From NCBI RefSeq assembly GCF_900104085.1, contig NZ_FNLD01000002.1, forward strand, positions 62,001 to 126,000: 64,000 nt of DNA, given 5' to 3'. This DNA comes from Pseudoxanthomonas sp. CF125 (lineage in GTDB: Bacteria > Pseudomonadota > Gammaproteobacteria > Xanthomonadales > Xanthomonadaceae). Both the position numbers and the translations under genes were made by a program. Below the pieces are notes generated by a model. The model was not told the DNA's origin. It was given only the letters and a program-made list of their open reading frames with translations, and did no database searches. This document shows positions 7,437-16,496 of the stretch, in pieces (within the stretch, counting starts at the first letter, position 1; the number at the start of each line of letters is the position of its first letter).

Positions 7437-8539
7437 ATGACGCTTGGAAAATACCGTGCCGCCGCGGCCATCGCCGCTTTACTGTCGCTCCCCTGCTTTG
7501 GAACCGCTGCGACCCCCTTGGACGAAGCGAACGAGCGGGCTATGCAATCGATACAGCAGACTATGAAAGAGCAACGCATACCGGGTCTGCAGATCGCAAT
7601 CATCAAGGACGATCAGGTTGTGTTATCCCAGAGCTATGGCTTGGCCAACGTGGAAAACCACGTGCCTGCCACAAGAACAACCCTGTTCCCCATCAATTCC
7701 GCAACAAAGTCGTTTACGGGCGTCGCCATGATGCAGTTGGCCGAAGCCGGGCTCGTCGATCTGGATGCCCCTGTCTCCGATTATCTGGATGGGTTGCCTG
7801 AGGCCTGGCGGAATATCCATGTCCGCCAACTGCTGGCACATACCTCGGGGCTTCCGGATATCCTCGATCAGCAAGGCCTGATTGGAGGGGGCTCCGAACA
7901 GGATCCGTGGAAGGCGGTAAAACTGCTGCCCATGGATGCACACACTGGCGAGAGGTTCGCATACAACCAAACCAACTATGTGTTGCTGTCGCAGATCATA
8001 GTCAAACAAACCAAAATGCCTTACGAGAAATACGTTGCAGAACGCCAATTCGCAGCCGCCGGCATGCGCTCGTCAACGTTCGGCGACAGCTATGACCTGA
8101 TTGCCAACGCGGCTACGATGTACAGCTACTTCCCACGCAAAACCGATGCGCAAGGCGACGACGAGCGTTTGTCCCATTGGTTCTACGACATGCCCGTGGT
8201 CTTTGGGCGGGCGGTGGAATCCTGACCACGGCCGAGGAAGTCGCGCATTGGATGATCGCGTTGTCGAGTGGTCGGCTGATCAATGCGGCCAATGTCCGGA
8301 ATATGTGGACGCCAGAAAAACTGAACAGCGGCACTGACGGAAGTTGGGCCGCCGGATGGCCGGTATTGGAGACTTCGCCGCACCTGCAAGTGGCGGGTAT
8401 GGGGGGCGCCCGTGCCGCATTCATGGTTTATCCCGATGATCGGCTGGCCATCATCGTGTTGACCAATCTTGTTGGCGCGAATCCACAGAACTTCATTCCG
8501 AAGATAGCCGAGTTCTATAAGCCATTGCAGGCCCGATAG
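7437..8539 (+). pseudogene. Serine hydrolase (class C beta-lactamase family), frameshifted
   Basis: The N-terminal part (7437-8225) has a signal peptide, the SxxK nucleophile motif at S88-A-T-K91, HTSGLP at about 135-140 and the YNQTNY stretch at 176-181 corresponding to the family's Tyr motif. The frame ends at a TGA at 8223-8225, but homologous sequence continues in another frame from about 8207 (AGGGILTTAEEVAHWMIALS) to 8539, including the C-terminal GMGGARAAF stretch. Adding one G to the GGG at 8205-8207 restores a single frame of about 367 residues reading FGAGGGILTT. This is either a real one-base deletion or a homopolymer sequencing error. If intact it would be a periplasmic esterase or peptidase-like hydrolase. 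Confidence 0.85.
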
Positions 8540-8637
8540 AAACCAATCCGGGCGACGCATCTTCCCCAAACCGATTCGCGGTGTCCGCCCGTCTGATTCC
8601 GCCTACACTCCCAGTATCCATTCTCTGGGAACCCGCC

Positions 8638-9975
8638 ATGCGCTCCAGCGTCCTGCTATGCCTCGCCGCACTCACCGCTTCCCCGGCCATGGCCGCACCT
8701 GAGTTCGCGCCGGCGGTGAAGGCCGATTACGACCAGCGGCTGGGTGCGTTGTTCGACTGGTTCCATCGTCATCCCGAGTTGTCCTACAAGGAAACCGCGA
8801 CGGCAGCGCGGATGGCGAAGGAACTGCGCGCTGTTCCCGGGATAGAAGTCACCGAAAAGGTTGGCGGCACCGGTGTGGTCGGTGTGATGAGAAACGGGAC
8901 TGGCCCCACCGTGCTGGTCCGCGCGGACATGGACGGGTTGCCGCTCAAGGAGGCCAGCGGTCTTGCCAATGCCTCGACTGTCGTGCAGACAGGCATCGAC
9001 GGACGGGAGTCGCCGGTCATGCATGCCTGCGGCCATGACGTGCACATCACTTCGCTGATCGGAACCGCCGCCCGCCTGGCGGCGATGAAAGATGCGTGGC
9101 GCGGCACGGTGGTGTTTGTGGTGCAGCCGGCGGAAGAACGCATCGGTGGCGCACGATTGATGCTGGAAGACGGGCTGTACACGCGCTTCCCCAAACCCGA
9201 CTACGCGTTGGCATTCCATGTCGATGCCGAGTCGCCGACGGGCACGATCGTCGCCGATCCGGGCATCGTCGCCTCGTCCTCGGACAGCATCGACATCACC
9301 ATCCATGGCGTCGGCGCGCATGGCGCGTACCCGCACCAAGGCAAGGATCCGATCGTGATGGGTGCGGAAATCGTGCTGGCCTTGCAGACTCTGGTGAGTC
9401 GCGAGATCTCGCCGCTGTCGCCGGGCGTGGTGACAGTGGGCGCCTTCCATTCCGGCTCCAAGCACAACATCATCTCCGACCGCGCCGACCTGCAGCTGAC
9501 GGTACGCACCGACGACGAAGCGGTGCGCAGAGTGCTGTTGGACGGCATCAAACGGATCGCGCAGAACGTAGGCCGCATGAACGGTTTGCCGGAAGATAAG
9601 CTGCCGGAAGTGAAGCTGTCGGTGGAATCGACGCCGGTTACCCTCAACGATGCCGCACTCGCCGCGCGCATGCGCACGGTCTTCGCCCAGGCTTTCGGCG
9701 CCGCGGTTTTGAAATCGCCGCCGCGTACCGGCATGGGCGCCGAAGACTTCGCGTACTTCGTGCAGCCGGAACTCGGCGTACCGGGTTTCTATTTCAACGT
9801 CGGCGGCACTCCGCAACCAGCCTTCGACGCCGCCAAGGCCGGCGGACCGCCGGTCTCAGGGCATCACTCGCCGTTGTTCAAGATCGATCCCGAACCGTCC
9901 GTGCGCCTGGGCACCGAGGCGATGACCGTGGCGGTGCTGGATCTGCTTAAGCCGGCGGCCGCGGCGAAGCCGTAA
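8638..9975 (+). CDS. M20-family amidohydrolase, exported
   Basis: A 445-residue zinc hydrolase of the M20D (IAA-amino acid hydrolase/carboxypeptidase) type, acting on N-acyl amino acids or small peptides. A cleavable signal peptide covers about residues 1-19 (ending ASPAMAA), so it is likely periplasmic. Metal-site motifs are VRADMDGLPL (about 94-103), HACGHDVH (129-136), VQPAEER (162-168), the dimerisation-domain GAHGAYPHQGKDP and the C-terminal GMGAEDFAYF and GHHSPLF. The ATG at 8638 is chosen because the signal peptide begins there; an upstream in-frame start at 8581 would bury it. The exact substrate is not evident. Confidence 0.9.
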   Translation: MRSSVLLCLAALTASPAMAAPEFAPAVKADYDQRLGALFDWFHRHPELSYKETATAARMAKELRAVPGIEVTEKVGGTGVVGVMRNGTGPTVLVRADMDGLPLKEASGLANASTVVQTGIDGRESPVMHACGHDVHITSLIGTAARLAAMKDAWRGTVVFVVQPAEERIGGARLMLEDGLYTRFPKPDYALAFHVDAESPTGTIVADPGIVASSSDSIDITIHGVGAHGAYPHQGKDPIVMGAEIVLALQTLVSREISPLSPGVVTVGAFHSGSKHNIISDRADLQLTVRTDDEAVRRVLLDGIKRIAQNVGRMNGLPEDKLPEVKLSVESTPVTLNDAALAARMRTVFAQAFGAAVLKSPPRTGMGAEDFAYFVQPELGVPGFYFNVGGTPQPAFDAAKAGGPPVSGHHSPLFKIDPEPSVRLGTEAMTVAVLDLLKPAAAAKP

Positions 9976-10033
9976 ACCCGCGTCACGCCAGCTATTGCAT
10001 ACTCCACGGCCCGACCAGGAGTAGGAGTCCGTG

Positions 10034-10948
10034 ATGGCAAAACCTCCTCGTTCCACCGTTGATGATTTCGATCCGGCGGTACTGCGCCTGTTCGACCAGT
10101 ACGTGCATGGCCTCATCGACCGGCGCGGATTCCTGCGCGGTGCTACGCGGTTCGCCGTGGGCGCTGGCGGCGCGGCGGGATTGCTGGCAGCGCTCAGTCC
10201 GCAGTTCGCCGCCGCGCAGCAGGTGTCGCCCGACGATGCGCGCTTATCGACGGAGTACCGGCAATTCGATTCGCCGCAGGGCTACGGCAAGGGCCGCGGC
10301 TATCTGGTGAAGCCGGCCAGGGCCAAAGGTCCGCTGCCGGTGGTGCTGGTGGTGCATGAGAACCGCGGCTTGAATCCGCACATCGAGGACATTGCGCGCC
10401 GGCTTGCGCTGGAAGGCTTCATCGCTTTCGCACCGGACGCATTGTTCCCGCTCGGCGGCTACCCCGGCGACGAGGACGCGGCACGGGCGCTGTTCGCGAA
10501 ACTCGACCAGGAAAAATCGCGCGCCGATTTCCTCGCCGCCGCCGGCATGCTGTCAACGTTGGAAGAGGGCAACGGCAAGCTCGGTGTGGTGGGCTTCTGC
10601 TATGGAGGTGCCATCGCCAACTTCCTGGCCACGCACCTGCCCAACCTGGCCGCGGCGGCGCCCTTCTACGGCGGCGCGCCGAAAACCGAAGAGGTGGCCG
10701 CCATCAAGGCCGAGCTGCTGGTGGTGCTGGCCGCCGAGGACGAACGCGTCAACGCGGCCTGGCCGGAATACGAAAAGGCGCTCAAGGCGGCCGGCGTGCG
10801 CTACACGCTGTTGCAGCCGCCAGGCACGCAGCATGGCTTCAACAACGACACCACGCCGCGCTATGACCAGACGGCCGCGAAGGAAGCCTGGGGCCAGACG
10901 CTGGCCTTGTTCAAGCGCGCATTGGGCGGTGCTGGTCGCAGCCCCTAG
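10034..10948 (+). CDS. Dienelactone hydrolase family protein with Tat signal
   Basis: A 304-residue alpha/beta hydrolase. The N-terminus carries DRRGFLRGA (about 29-37) and a hydrophobic Ala/Gly stretch, a Tat export signal. The DLH domain has E109 in VVHENRG, nucleophile C189 in GFCYGG, D236 in AAEDERV and H267 in TQHGFN, the full Cys-Asp-His triad plus the Glu switch of dienelactone hydrolases. The start at 10034 has GTAGGAG at good spacing; a GTG at 10031 is the alternative. It probably acts in the periplasm on an unknown ester or lactone. Confidence 0.88.
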   Translation: MAKPPRSTVDDFDPAVLRLFDQYVHGLIDRRGFLRGATRFAVGAGGAAGLLAALSPQFAAAQQVSPDDARLSTEYRQFDSPQGYGKGRGYLVKPARAKGPLPVVLVVHENRGLNPHIEDIARRLALEGFIAFAPDALFPLGGYPGDEDAARALFAKLDQEKSRADFLAAAGMLSTLEEGNGKLGVVGFCYGGAIANFLATHLPNLAAAAPFYGGAPKTEEVAAIKAELLVVLAAEDERVNAAWPEYEKALKAAGVRYTLLQPPGTQHGFNNDTTPRYDQTAAKEAWGQTLALFKRALGGAGRSP

Positions 10949-10965
10949 CGGCCGCGGCAAGCGAA

Positions 10966-11319
10966 TCAGACCAGCACTTGCCGGGTGCGCGCCAGGAATT
11001 GGTGGATCTCTTGCTCGGTGCGTCTGTCGATCATGTACACCGGCCGCCTGCCGTTGGGACAGAGCAGGCTGGGGGTGGTGCCGAACAACCGGCAGATGAG
11101 GGGGCGTTCGCTGTAGACCTCGCAGCCGTGCTCGCCCAGATGCGGACAGCTCAGTTCGGCCAACGCGGCTTCGTGCTCGGCTTCGGTTTTGACCGGAAGC
11201 CTGGCCATCTCCTCGGAAGAGGCGGTCACCGGCCCGCAACAATCGTGACAACCCACGATGCAGGTGAAGCTGGGGATGCGCGCGCGCAACTCATCGAGCT
11301 TGCGGTCGTTGCTGTCCAT
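10966..11319 (-). CDS. YkgJ-family cysteine cluster protein
   Basis: A 117-residue protein with cysteines C20, C24, C27, C28, C58, C66, C76 and C87, in the CxxxCxxCC ... C-x7-C-x9-C pattern of the YkgJ/UPF0153 zinc- or iron-sulphur-binding family. RPLICRLFGTTP (about 72-83) is the conserved core. The molecular role is unknown. It is convergent with the dienelactone hydrolase gene, with an 18-bp gap. Confidence 0.85.
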   Translation of the reverse strand: MDSNDRKLDELRARIPSFTCIVGCHDCCGPVTASSEEMARLPVKTEAEHEAALAELSCPHLGEHGCEVYSERPLICRLFGTTPSLLCPNGRRPVYMIDRRTEQEIHQFLARTRQVLV

Positions 11320-11500
11320 GGGGCGCTCCCGGTCGTTGCGGCGATGAAACGAGCGTCAGATTACCTTTTTCGTTTCACGGGTGGTGCGGCCCGGCATCGA
11401 CATCGGGTCAGGACCGCATCCCGTGCGCGCCCTGGGACTCTCTTCCCATGCTCCTTCCGATTGAATATCGTGCTTATCCGCTTCTTGCCTGCAGGACCGC

Positions 11501-13600
11501 ATGAGCCGTAAACCCTGGCTGTGGGCCGTGGCGGTTTTGATTGCCGCCGCGTTGGCCGCCACGTTCTTTCTCGTACCGAAAAGCCCCGATCTCTCTGCAG
11601 AATCCGCGCCCACGCCCTTCGGCTGGACTGCGCAGCTACGGCTCGCGGCGGGCGATGGCGTGCGTGGAATGCGCAACGGACCGGTCGCGCAAGCGCGTTT
11701 CGACGATCCCTATGGCGTGGCGGTAGCGGCGGACGGCACGCTGTACGTGGCCGATGCCGGCGACAACAATCGCATCCGCAGGATCGGTACCGACGGTACG
11801 GTCACTACTTTGGCGGGCTTCAGCGAAGGATTCGCTGATGGCGACGGCACCGCGGCGCGGTTGAATACGCCTTCCGGTCTGGCGCTGGATGGCGCGGGCA
11901 ACCTGTATGTCGCCGACACCGGCAACCACGCCATCCGCAGGATCACGCCGCTGGGCATGGTCAGCACCGTGGCCGGCACCGGCGTGGCGGGACTCCGCGA
12001 CGGCGCCGGCAGCCAGGCGCAGTTCAACGGCCCTATCGGCGTGGCAGTGGATGGGCACGGCAATATCTATGTCGCCGACACTTACAACGACCGCATCCGC
12101 AAGATCGATGTGCAAGGACGGGTCAGCACGCTGGCCGGCGGCGAGCGGCCGGGCAATGCAGATGGCATGGGTGCCGCGGCCCGCTTCGATACGCCCACCG
12201 CGTTGGCGGTGGACGCGCAAGGCATCATCTGGGTCGCCGACACCCGCAACAACGCCATACGCCGGGTCGCGCCCGACGGCACGGTCACTACGCCTTACTA
12301 CGCCGGACAGGATGGGGCAGTGCGCGCGCTGCACCGGCCGATGAGCCTGGCACTGACCCATGACGGCGTGCTCTACGTGGGCGAAATGTCGTGGGGACGG
12401 GTGATCCAGCTTTCCCGCGATGGCCGGCCGCATGTGCTGACCGGCGCTACCCAGGCGCAGCGGCTCTCGCGCCCGGCGGGGTTGGCCCTGGATGCCAGGG
12501 GCGCGCTGCTGGTCGCCGACGCCGGCAGCCGGCGCATTCACCGCATCGCGCCTGTCGACGCGGCAACAGGCGCGGTTTCACCGACGCTGGGAGCGGTAGG
12601 TCCGGCGCCGGAAGATCCGCTGCCCGCCACCGGCGGACGCTGGCCGTTGCATCCGCAGGACGGCTGGCACGAAGTGGTCGGCACGCTGGGCGAGGTGCGC
12701 GGAAACTACGACAACGAAAGCCGCGACCATCTGCATGGCGGGTTGGACATCCGCGGCGATGTGGGCGCGCAGGTGCTGGCGATCGCCGACGGCAAGGTCA
12801 GCAGTCCGTCCGGCGCCTGGGGATTGGACGAACTGGGCGAAGGCATGGCGATCGACGGCCTCAACTACATCCATATGCGGGTGGGGCGCGATGCGCGGGA
12901 TGAGGTGTCCGACCCACGCTTCCAGCTGCTGCGCGATGAAGCCGGCGCGCCCGAACGCATGCGTGTGCTGCGCGGCACGCGTTTCAAGGCAGGCGAAGTA
13001 CTGGGCACCATCAACCGCATGGCGCACGTGCATCTCAGCGTGGGCGCGAGCGGCTACGAGCGCAATGCGGTGGCGCTGGGTTTCACCGGCTACGCCGACC
13101 ACTACGCCCCGCGTATCGATGGCATCGAACTGCTCGACGCCAGCGAACAACCGCTGGCCAAGCGAGCCGACGGCCGCGTGCTGGTGCCGCGCGGCATGGG
13201 CGTGCAAATCGTGGTGGACGCCTGGGACCAGGTGGACAACAACCTGCCCAGGCGCAGGTTGGGCCTGCATGCGCTGGGCTATCAGCTGCTGCGCGCCGAT
13301 GGCACGCCTTGGCCGGGTTATGAAACGCCGCGCATGACCATCGAGTTCAACCGCATGCCCGCCGATCCGGACGCGGTGAAGGTGACCTACGCGCCTGGCA
13401 GCGGCATCACCGTGCACGGCAGCGCGCAGACGCATTTCAAGTACGTGGTGAGCAACACAGTGCGCGATGGCCGGCTCGCCACCGGCGCCTGGCGGCCGGA
13501 TGAATTGCCTGCCGGCGACTACACGCTGCGCATCACGGCCATTGATTACATGGGCAACGCGGCCAGCGCTGGGCGCGATCTGAGGATGGCGCTGGAGTAA
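11501..13600 (+). CDS. NHL-repeat propeller fused to M23-type peptidase domain
   Basis: A 699-residue membrane-anchored protein. One N-terminal transmembrane segment or uncleaved signal (about 7-25) is followed by about six NHL repeats (58-355), each with the LYVADTGNHAIRRI type core. From about 385 comes an M23/LytM-like domain with HGGLDIRG (HxxxD, about 411-415), VLAIADGKV and HVHLS (about 509-513), which are the zinc ligands of M23 endopeptidases. Residues 545-699 form an Ig-like or beta-rich tail. The likely location is the periplasmic face. A propeller joined to an M23 domain suggests scaffolded cell-wall cleavage, but activity is inference. The gene is not in an obvious operon. Confidence 0.85.
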   Translation: MSRKPWLWAVAVLIAAALAATFFLVPKSPDLSAESAPTPFGWTAQLRLAAGDGVRGMRNGPVAQARFDDPYGVAVAADGTLYVADAGDNNRIRRIGTDGTVTTLAGFSEGFADGDGTAARLNTPSGLALDGAGNLYVADTGNHAIRRITPLGMVSTVAGTGVAGLRDGAGSQAQFNGPIGVAVDGHGNIYVADTYNDRIRKIDVQGRVSTLAGGERPGNADGMGAAARFDTPTALAVDAQGIIWVADTRNNAIRRVAPDGTVTTPYYAGQDGAVRALHRPMSLALTHDGVLYVGEMSWGRVIQLSRDGRPHVLTGATQAQRLSRPAGLALDARGALLVADAGSRRIHRIAPVDAATGAVSPTLGAVGPAPEDPLPATGGRWPLHPQDGWHEVVGTLGEVRGNYDNESRDHLHGGLDIRGDVGAQVLAIADGKVSSPSGAWGLDELGEGMAIDGLNYIHMRVGRDARDEVSDPRFQLLRDEAGAPERMRVLRGTRFKAGEVLGTINRMAHVHLSVGASGYERNAVALGFTGYADHYAPRIDGIELLDASEQPLAKRADGRVLVPRGMGVQIVVDAWDQVDNNLPRRRLGLHALGYQLLRADGTPWPGYETPRMTIEFNRMPADPDAVKVTYAPGSGITVHGSAQTHFKYVVSNTVRDGRLATGAWRPDELPAGDYTLRITAIDYMGNAASAGRDLRMALE

Positions 13601-13681
13601 AGGGAGCAGGCGAACGCAACGCCAACGCGGCCTGCCCCGCGATGGAAGGCCGCGTAACCGTCGGGGGCGTCACCTTGCTTC

Positions 13682-14797
13682 TTAGCGCCCGGCGTCTCCT
13701 TCCACCGCCAGCGGCCGCACCTGCTCCAGCAGGCTGACCAGGGTCTTGCCAGGTTCCTCCCACGGCATCATGTGCGCCGAATGTTCGAACCAGACGCCCC
13801 GCTTGTATGGCGCTTTCACCTGCCGCAGCCAGCGTTCGGTGGGTGCCGAGGGGGTCGTGTAGTCGTGCCGGCCCATAAACATCACCACCGGAATCGGAAA
13901 TTCCTTGACCCCGGTGAAGTCCACCTGCAGGAATTCGTCCAGAAGCCGGCCCAGGGAAAACACGTTGCCGGCATCGATCGCGCAGCGGTCGCGGTCGCTG
14001 TATTCCGGCGACAGGCGCGGCGCGCGGTAGTAGTAGGTCGAATCCTCGCGGAATGCGGTGAGCCCGCCGTAAAACTGCGGCCATTTGCGCGCGATGACGA
14101 TGCGCTCACGGGTGATTGGGGTAGTGCCCGGGTAGGGTGCGATGGTTCCCATCTCGCGGATGGCCTCGGCGTTGCCGTGGGCCTGCGCCTGCTGCAGGCC
14201 GTATTCGAAGCTGATGCGTTCGTTCTCGCGCGTATTGACGACTTGGCCGATGCCCACGTAGGCATGGAACAGATCCGGCCGCTTCAGCGCCGCGTGCATG
14301 GCTACCACCGTGCCCCAGCTGTGGCCCATCAGGATCAGCTTGCGCTTGCTGTAGCGCTTGCGCAGATACTCGGCCATCTCGATGGCGTCGTCGACGTAGC
14401 GTTGGATATGGATGGTGTCGGCGATGCTGTCCGGCGCGACGCTGTTGTAAGTCTTGCCGGCGCCACGCTGGTCGTAGTTGACGATGGTGAAGTATTCCTC
14501 CAGCGGACGCTGGAACTGCCACTGGCTGGGCATGATGGGGGCCGCCGGCCCGCCGTGCACGAACAGCACCATCGGATTGTCGCGGTCCTGCCCGCGCACG
14601 CTCAGCCATTGGTCGATGCCGCCGATGCGTGCGGCGTAGGTTTCCTGCACGCCATTGGGCGCGACGATCTTTCCCAGGTCGCGGATGATTTCGCGCGCGG
14701 GCTCATAGGCGGAGCGGTCGGGGCATGTGTCCTGCGCCTGCGCGCGTGCAGGCAGCAGTGCGGCCAGCAGGACCAGAGCTGACAGTGGGAACCTCAT
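13682..14797 (-). CDS. Alpha/beta hydrolase, proline iminopeptidase-like (S33)
   Basis: A 371-residue exported hydrolase. The signal peptide is about residues 1-22 (LPARAQAQ). The HGGP oxyanion motif is at 81-84, with the DQRGAGKT turn at 109-116, nucleophile S160 in MGHSWGT, acid Asp in GRHDYTTP (about 316) and the His in EHSAHMMPWE (about 343). HGGP plus DQRG is typical of prolyl aminopeptidase-like S33 enzymes. The start at 14797 is taken from the signal peptide and AGGA upstream; longer in-frame starts reach 14893. It is divergent from the glycosylase gene. Confidence 0.87.
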   Translation of the reverse strand: MRFPLSALVLLAALLPARAQAQDTCPDRSAYEPAREIIRDLGKIVAPNGVQETYAARIGGIDQWLSVRGQDRDNPMVLFVHGGPAAPIMPSQWQFQRPLEEYFTIVNYDQRGAGKTYNSVAPDSIADTIHIQRYVDDAIEMAEYLRKRYSKRKLILMGHSWGTVVAMHAALKRPDLFHAYVGIGQVVNTRENERISFEYGLQQAQAHGNAEAIREMGTIAPYPGTTPITRERIVIARKWPQFYGGLTAFREDSTYYYRAPRLSPEYSDRDRCAIDAGNVFSLGRLLDEFLQVDFTGVKEFPIPVVMFMGRHDYTTPSAPTERWLRQVKAPYKRGVWFEHSAHMMPWEEPGKTLVSLLEQVRPLAVEGDAGR

Positions 14798-14936
14798 GGG
14801 CAATCCTCGTGGGGTGGCGGATGTGGGATTCATTATCGCGGCCTTCCCGGCGATGGCATGTGCAGATCGTAGTGGTCCCGTATGGCGAAGCAAAAAACGG
14901 GAAGCGCCGAGGTCGGCAGGCTGGCATCATTGCCCC

Positions 14937-16025
14937 ATGCCATTGACCTTGGACCACCTGCGCCGCTACGCCATCGCCCGTTCGCTGTTCAAGCCGACCA
15001 CGCTGATGCGGGCCATCGAGAAGCTCGGCTTCGTACAGGCCGATCCCATCCGCGCGCCGGCACGGGCGCAGGACCTGACCTTGCGGCACCGTGTCGTCGG
15101 CTATCGCGCCGGCGATCTGGAGCGCCGTTATCCGCGGTTGGCGTTGGAGGAGGATTTCTTCGTCAACTACGGCTTCCTGCCGCGCGCCCACCACGCATTG
15201 ATGCATCCGCGCACCGCGCGCATGGGCTGGACGCCGGCACGATGGAAGCAGGCGCAGGCGGTGCGCGAGTACATCGCCGAACGCGGAGCGGTGCATCCGC
15301 GCGAAGTCGATGCCCACTTCGCCCATGGCAAGACCACCAACTGGTTCGGCGGTTCCTCCAATGCGAGCACCCAGCTGCTGGACGGCATGCACTACCGCGG
15401 TCTGCTGCGGGTGGCCAGGCGCGACGGCGGCACCCGTGTCTATGCGGTGCGCGAAGATGTCGCGCCGGTGGACAAGGCCGGCATCGACGCGCGCCTGGAT
15501 GCGTTGATCGATCTGATCGTACGCAAATATTCGCCGCTGCCCGATGCCAGCCTGGGCCAGCTGGTGAGCTACCTGGGCCGCGGGGTGCCGCAATGGGATG
15601 CCGCGCGCAAACCGGCGCTGATCCGTGCACGGCAGCGCCTGCAACGCATGCGAGTGGAGGGCGTGGACTGGGTGTGGCCCGCGGACGAGCGCGCAGAGAG
15701 CCGACGCTGGAAACCGGACGAACAAGTGCGCCTGCTTACCCCGTTCGATCCGGTGGTATGGGACCGCCGCCGCTTCCAATTGCTCTGGGGCTGGGCCTAC
15801 CGCTTCGAGGCCTACACGCCCGCGCCCAAACGCAAGCTGGGCTACTACGCACTTCCGTTGCTGTGGCGCGACCGTGTGATCGGATGGGGCAACCTGTCGG
15901 TATCCGAAGGCGCGCTGCATCCGCAGTTGCACTACATCGGCGGCAATCCACCGCGGGAGGCGGCATTCGACGATGCGTTGGAAGCCGAGCTGGCGCGGAT
16001 GCGCGTGTTTCTGGGGTTGGAATGA
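14937..16025 (+). CDS. YcaQ/AlkZ-type winged-helix DNA glycosylase
   Basis: A 362-residue protein of the HTH_42 family. Members such as E. coli YcaQ and Streptomyces AlkZ excise alkylated or cross-linked purines. The catalytic region near the N-terminus reads FVQADPIRAPARAQDLTLRH, so the signature is Q34-A-D36, the QxD form typical of the YcaQ subgroup rather than the QxQ of AlkZ. The tandem winged-helix core covers the middle and the C-terminal domain ends near 362. The ATG at 14937 begins MPLTLDHLRRY, the normal family start. It lies next to the truncated integron integrase. Confidence 0.85.
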   Translation: MPLTLDHLRRYAIARSLFKPTTLMRAIEKLGFVQADPIRAPARAQDLTLRHRVVGYRAGDLERRYPRLALEEDFFVNYGFLPRAHHALMHPRTARMGWTPARWKQAQAVREYIAERGAVHPREVDAHFAHGKTTNWFGGSSNASTQLLDGMHYRGLLRVARRDGGTRVYAVREDVAPVDKAGIDARLDALIDLIVRKYSPLPDASLGQLVSYLGRGVPQWDAARKPALIRARQRLQRMRVEGVDWVWPADERAESRRWKPDEQVRLLTPFDPVVWDRRRFQLLWGWAYRFEAYTPAPKRKLGYYALPLLWRDRVIGWGNLSVSEGALHPQLHYIGGNPPREAAFDDALEAELARMRVFLGLE

Positions 16026-16061
16026 GAAAAGCCAGCACCTCCCGCACAAGAACATCGGCGG

Positions 16062-16322
16062 CTAGGGCGAGGGTACTGGGGCGACCCGGTGCCGCTGGGC
16101 CAGATCGCTCAGGAAGTGCTCGATCTCCTTACCGCCTAATTCGCGTGGATGCCGACGGCCATTGTTTTGGATATACCGGCGTATCCAATAAAGGTAGGCC
16201 TGTTCCGTCCGCAAACTGTAGTGCTTCACCCGCAATCTACGCCGAACTTCATCGAACAGCCTGGGCCGCGGCGGGGTGAACCCTGGTTTGCTTATGACCG
16301 CGATATCTTCCGTAGTGGGCAT
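16062..16322 (-). pseudogene. intI: Truncated integron integrase (intI), N-terminal fragment
   Basis: An 86-residue reading frame whose residues 18-75 (RPRLFDEVRRRLRVKHYSLR, TEQAYLYWIRRYI, ELGGKEIEHFLSDLA) match the N-terminal SAM-like domain of IntI tyrosine recombinases, which are about 320-340 residues. Homology stops near RHRVAP, and a stop codon follows within about 36 bp of the glycosylase gene. The whole catalytic domain (RHRY) is missing. It is transcribed away from the cassette genes, the canonical orientation. The fragment cannot recombine DNA, so any cassette movement here would need an integrase supplied elsewhere. Confidence 0.82.
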
Positions 16323-16492
16323 TAGATGGCCTCCGTGCCGTTAAACACCGACAATGTTGCGTTGCATGCCCTTTCGACCCGCAACATCGCTGTAACCCCT
16401 TGCCCAGTGTAGGCAAGTCTGATTGACGGACCTCCCGGGCCACACCCACAATCCTCGCTACACCCTACTTTGGGGTCTAATCATAGTTAGAC
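16323..16492. other. attI-like region and first cassette junction
   Basis: A 170-bp non-coding stretch between intI and the first cassette gene. At its right end GTTAGAC (16486-16492) fits the GTTRRRY core cut by IntI, so the first cassette would begin at 16487, only 10 bp before its ATG. An inverted repeat ATGTTGCG (16354-16361)/CGCAACAT (16380-16387) lies inside. The cassette promoter is expected here, but I cannot point to a convincing -35/-10 pair. Confidence 0.6.
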
Positions 16493-16496
16493 CTGC

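Noticed and set aside
6727-7440. A 237-residue + strand frame across the leader and the small ORF
   Set aside because: It runs through strong hairpins, is Arg/His/Pro-rich with no motif, and a well-placed ribosome site points to the shorter frame at 7019.
7437-8539. Two separate genes from two overlapping frames in the serine hydrolase
   Set aside because: The two frames carry consecutive parts of one hydrolase family fold and one added base joins them.
14703-16055. A 450-residue minus-strand frame opposite the glycosylase
   Set aside because: Shadow of the YcaQ-like gene; no recognisable domain and it crosses the divergent promoter region.
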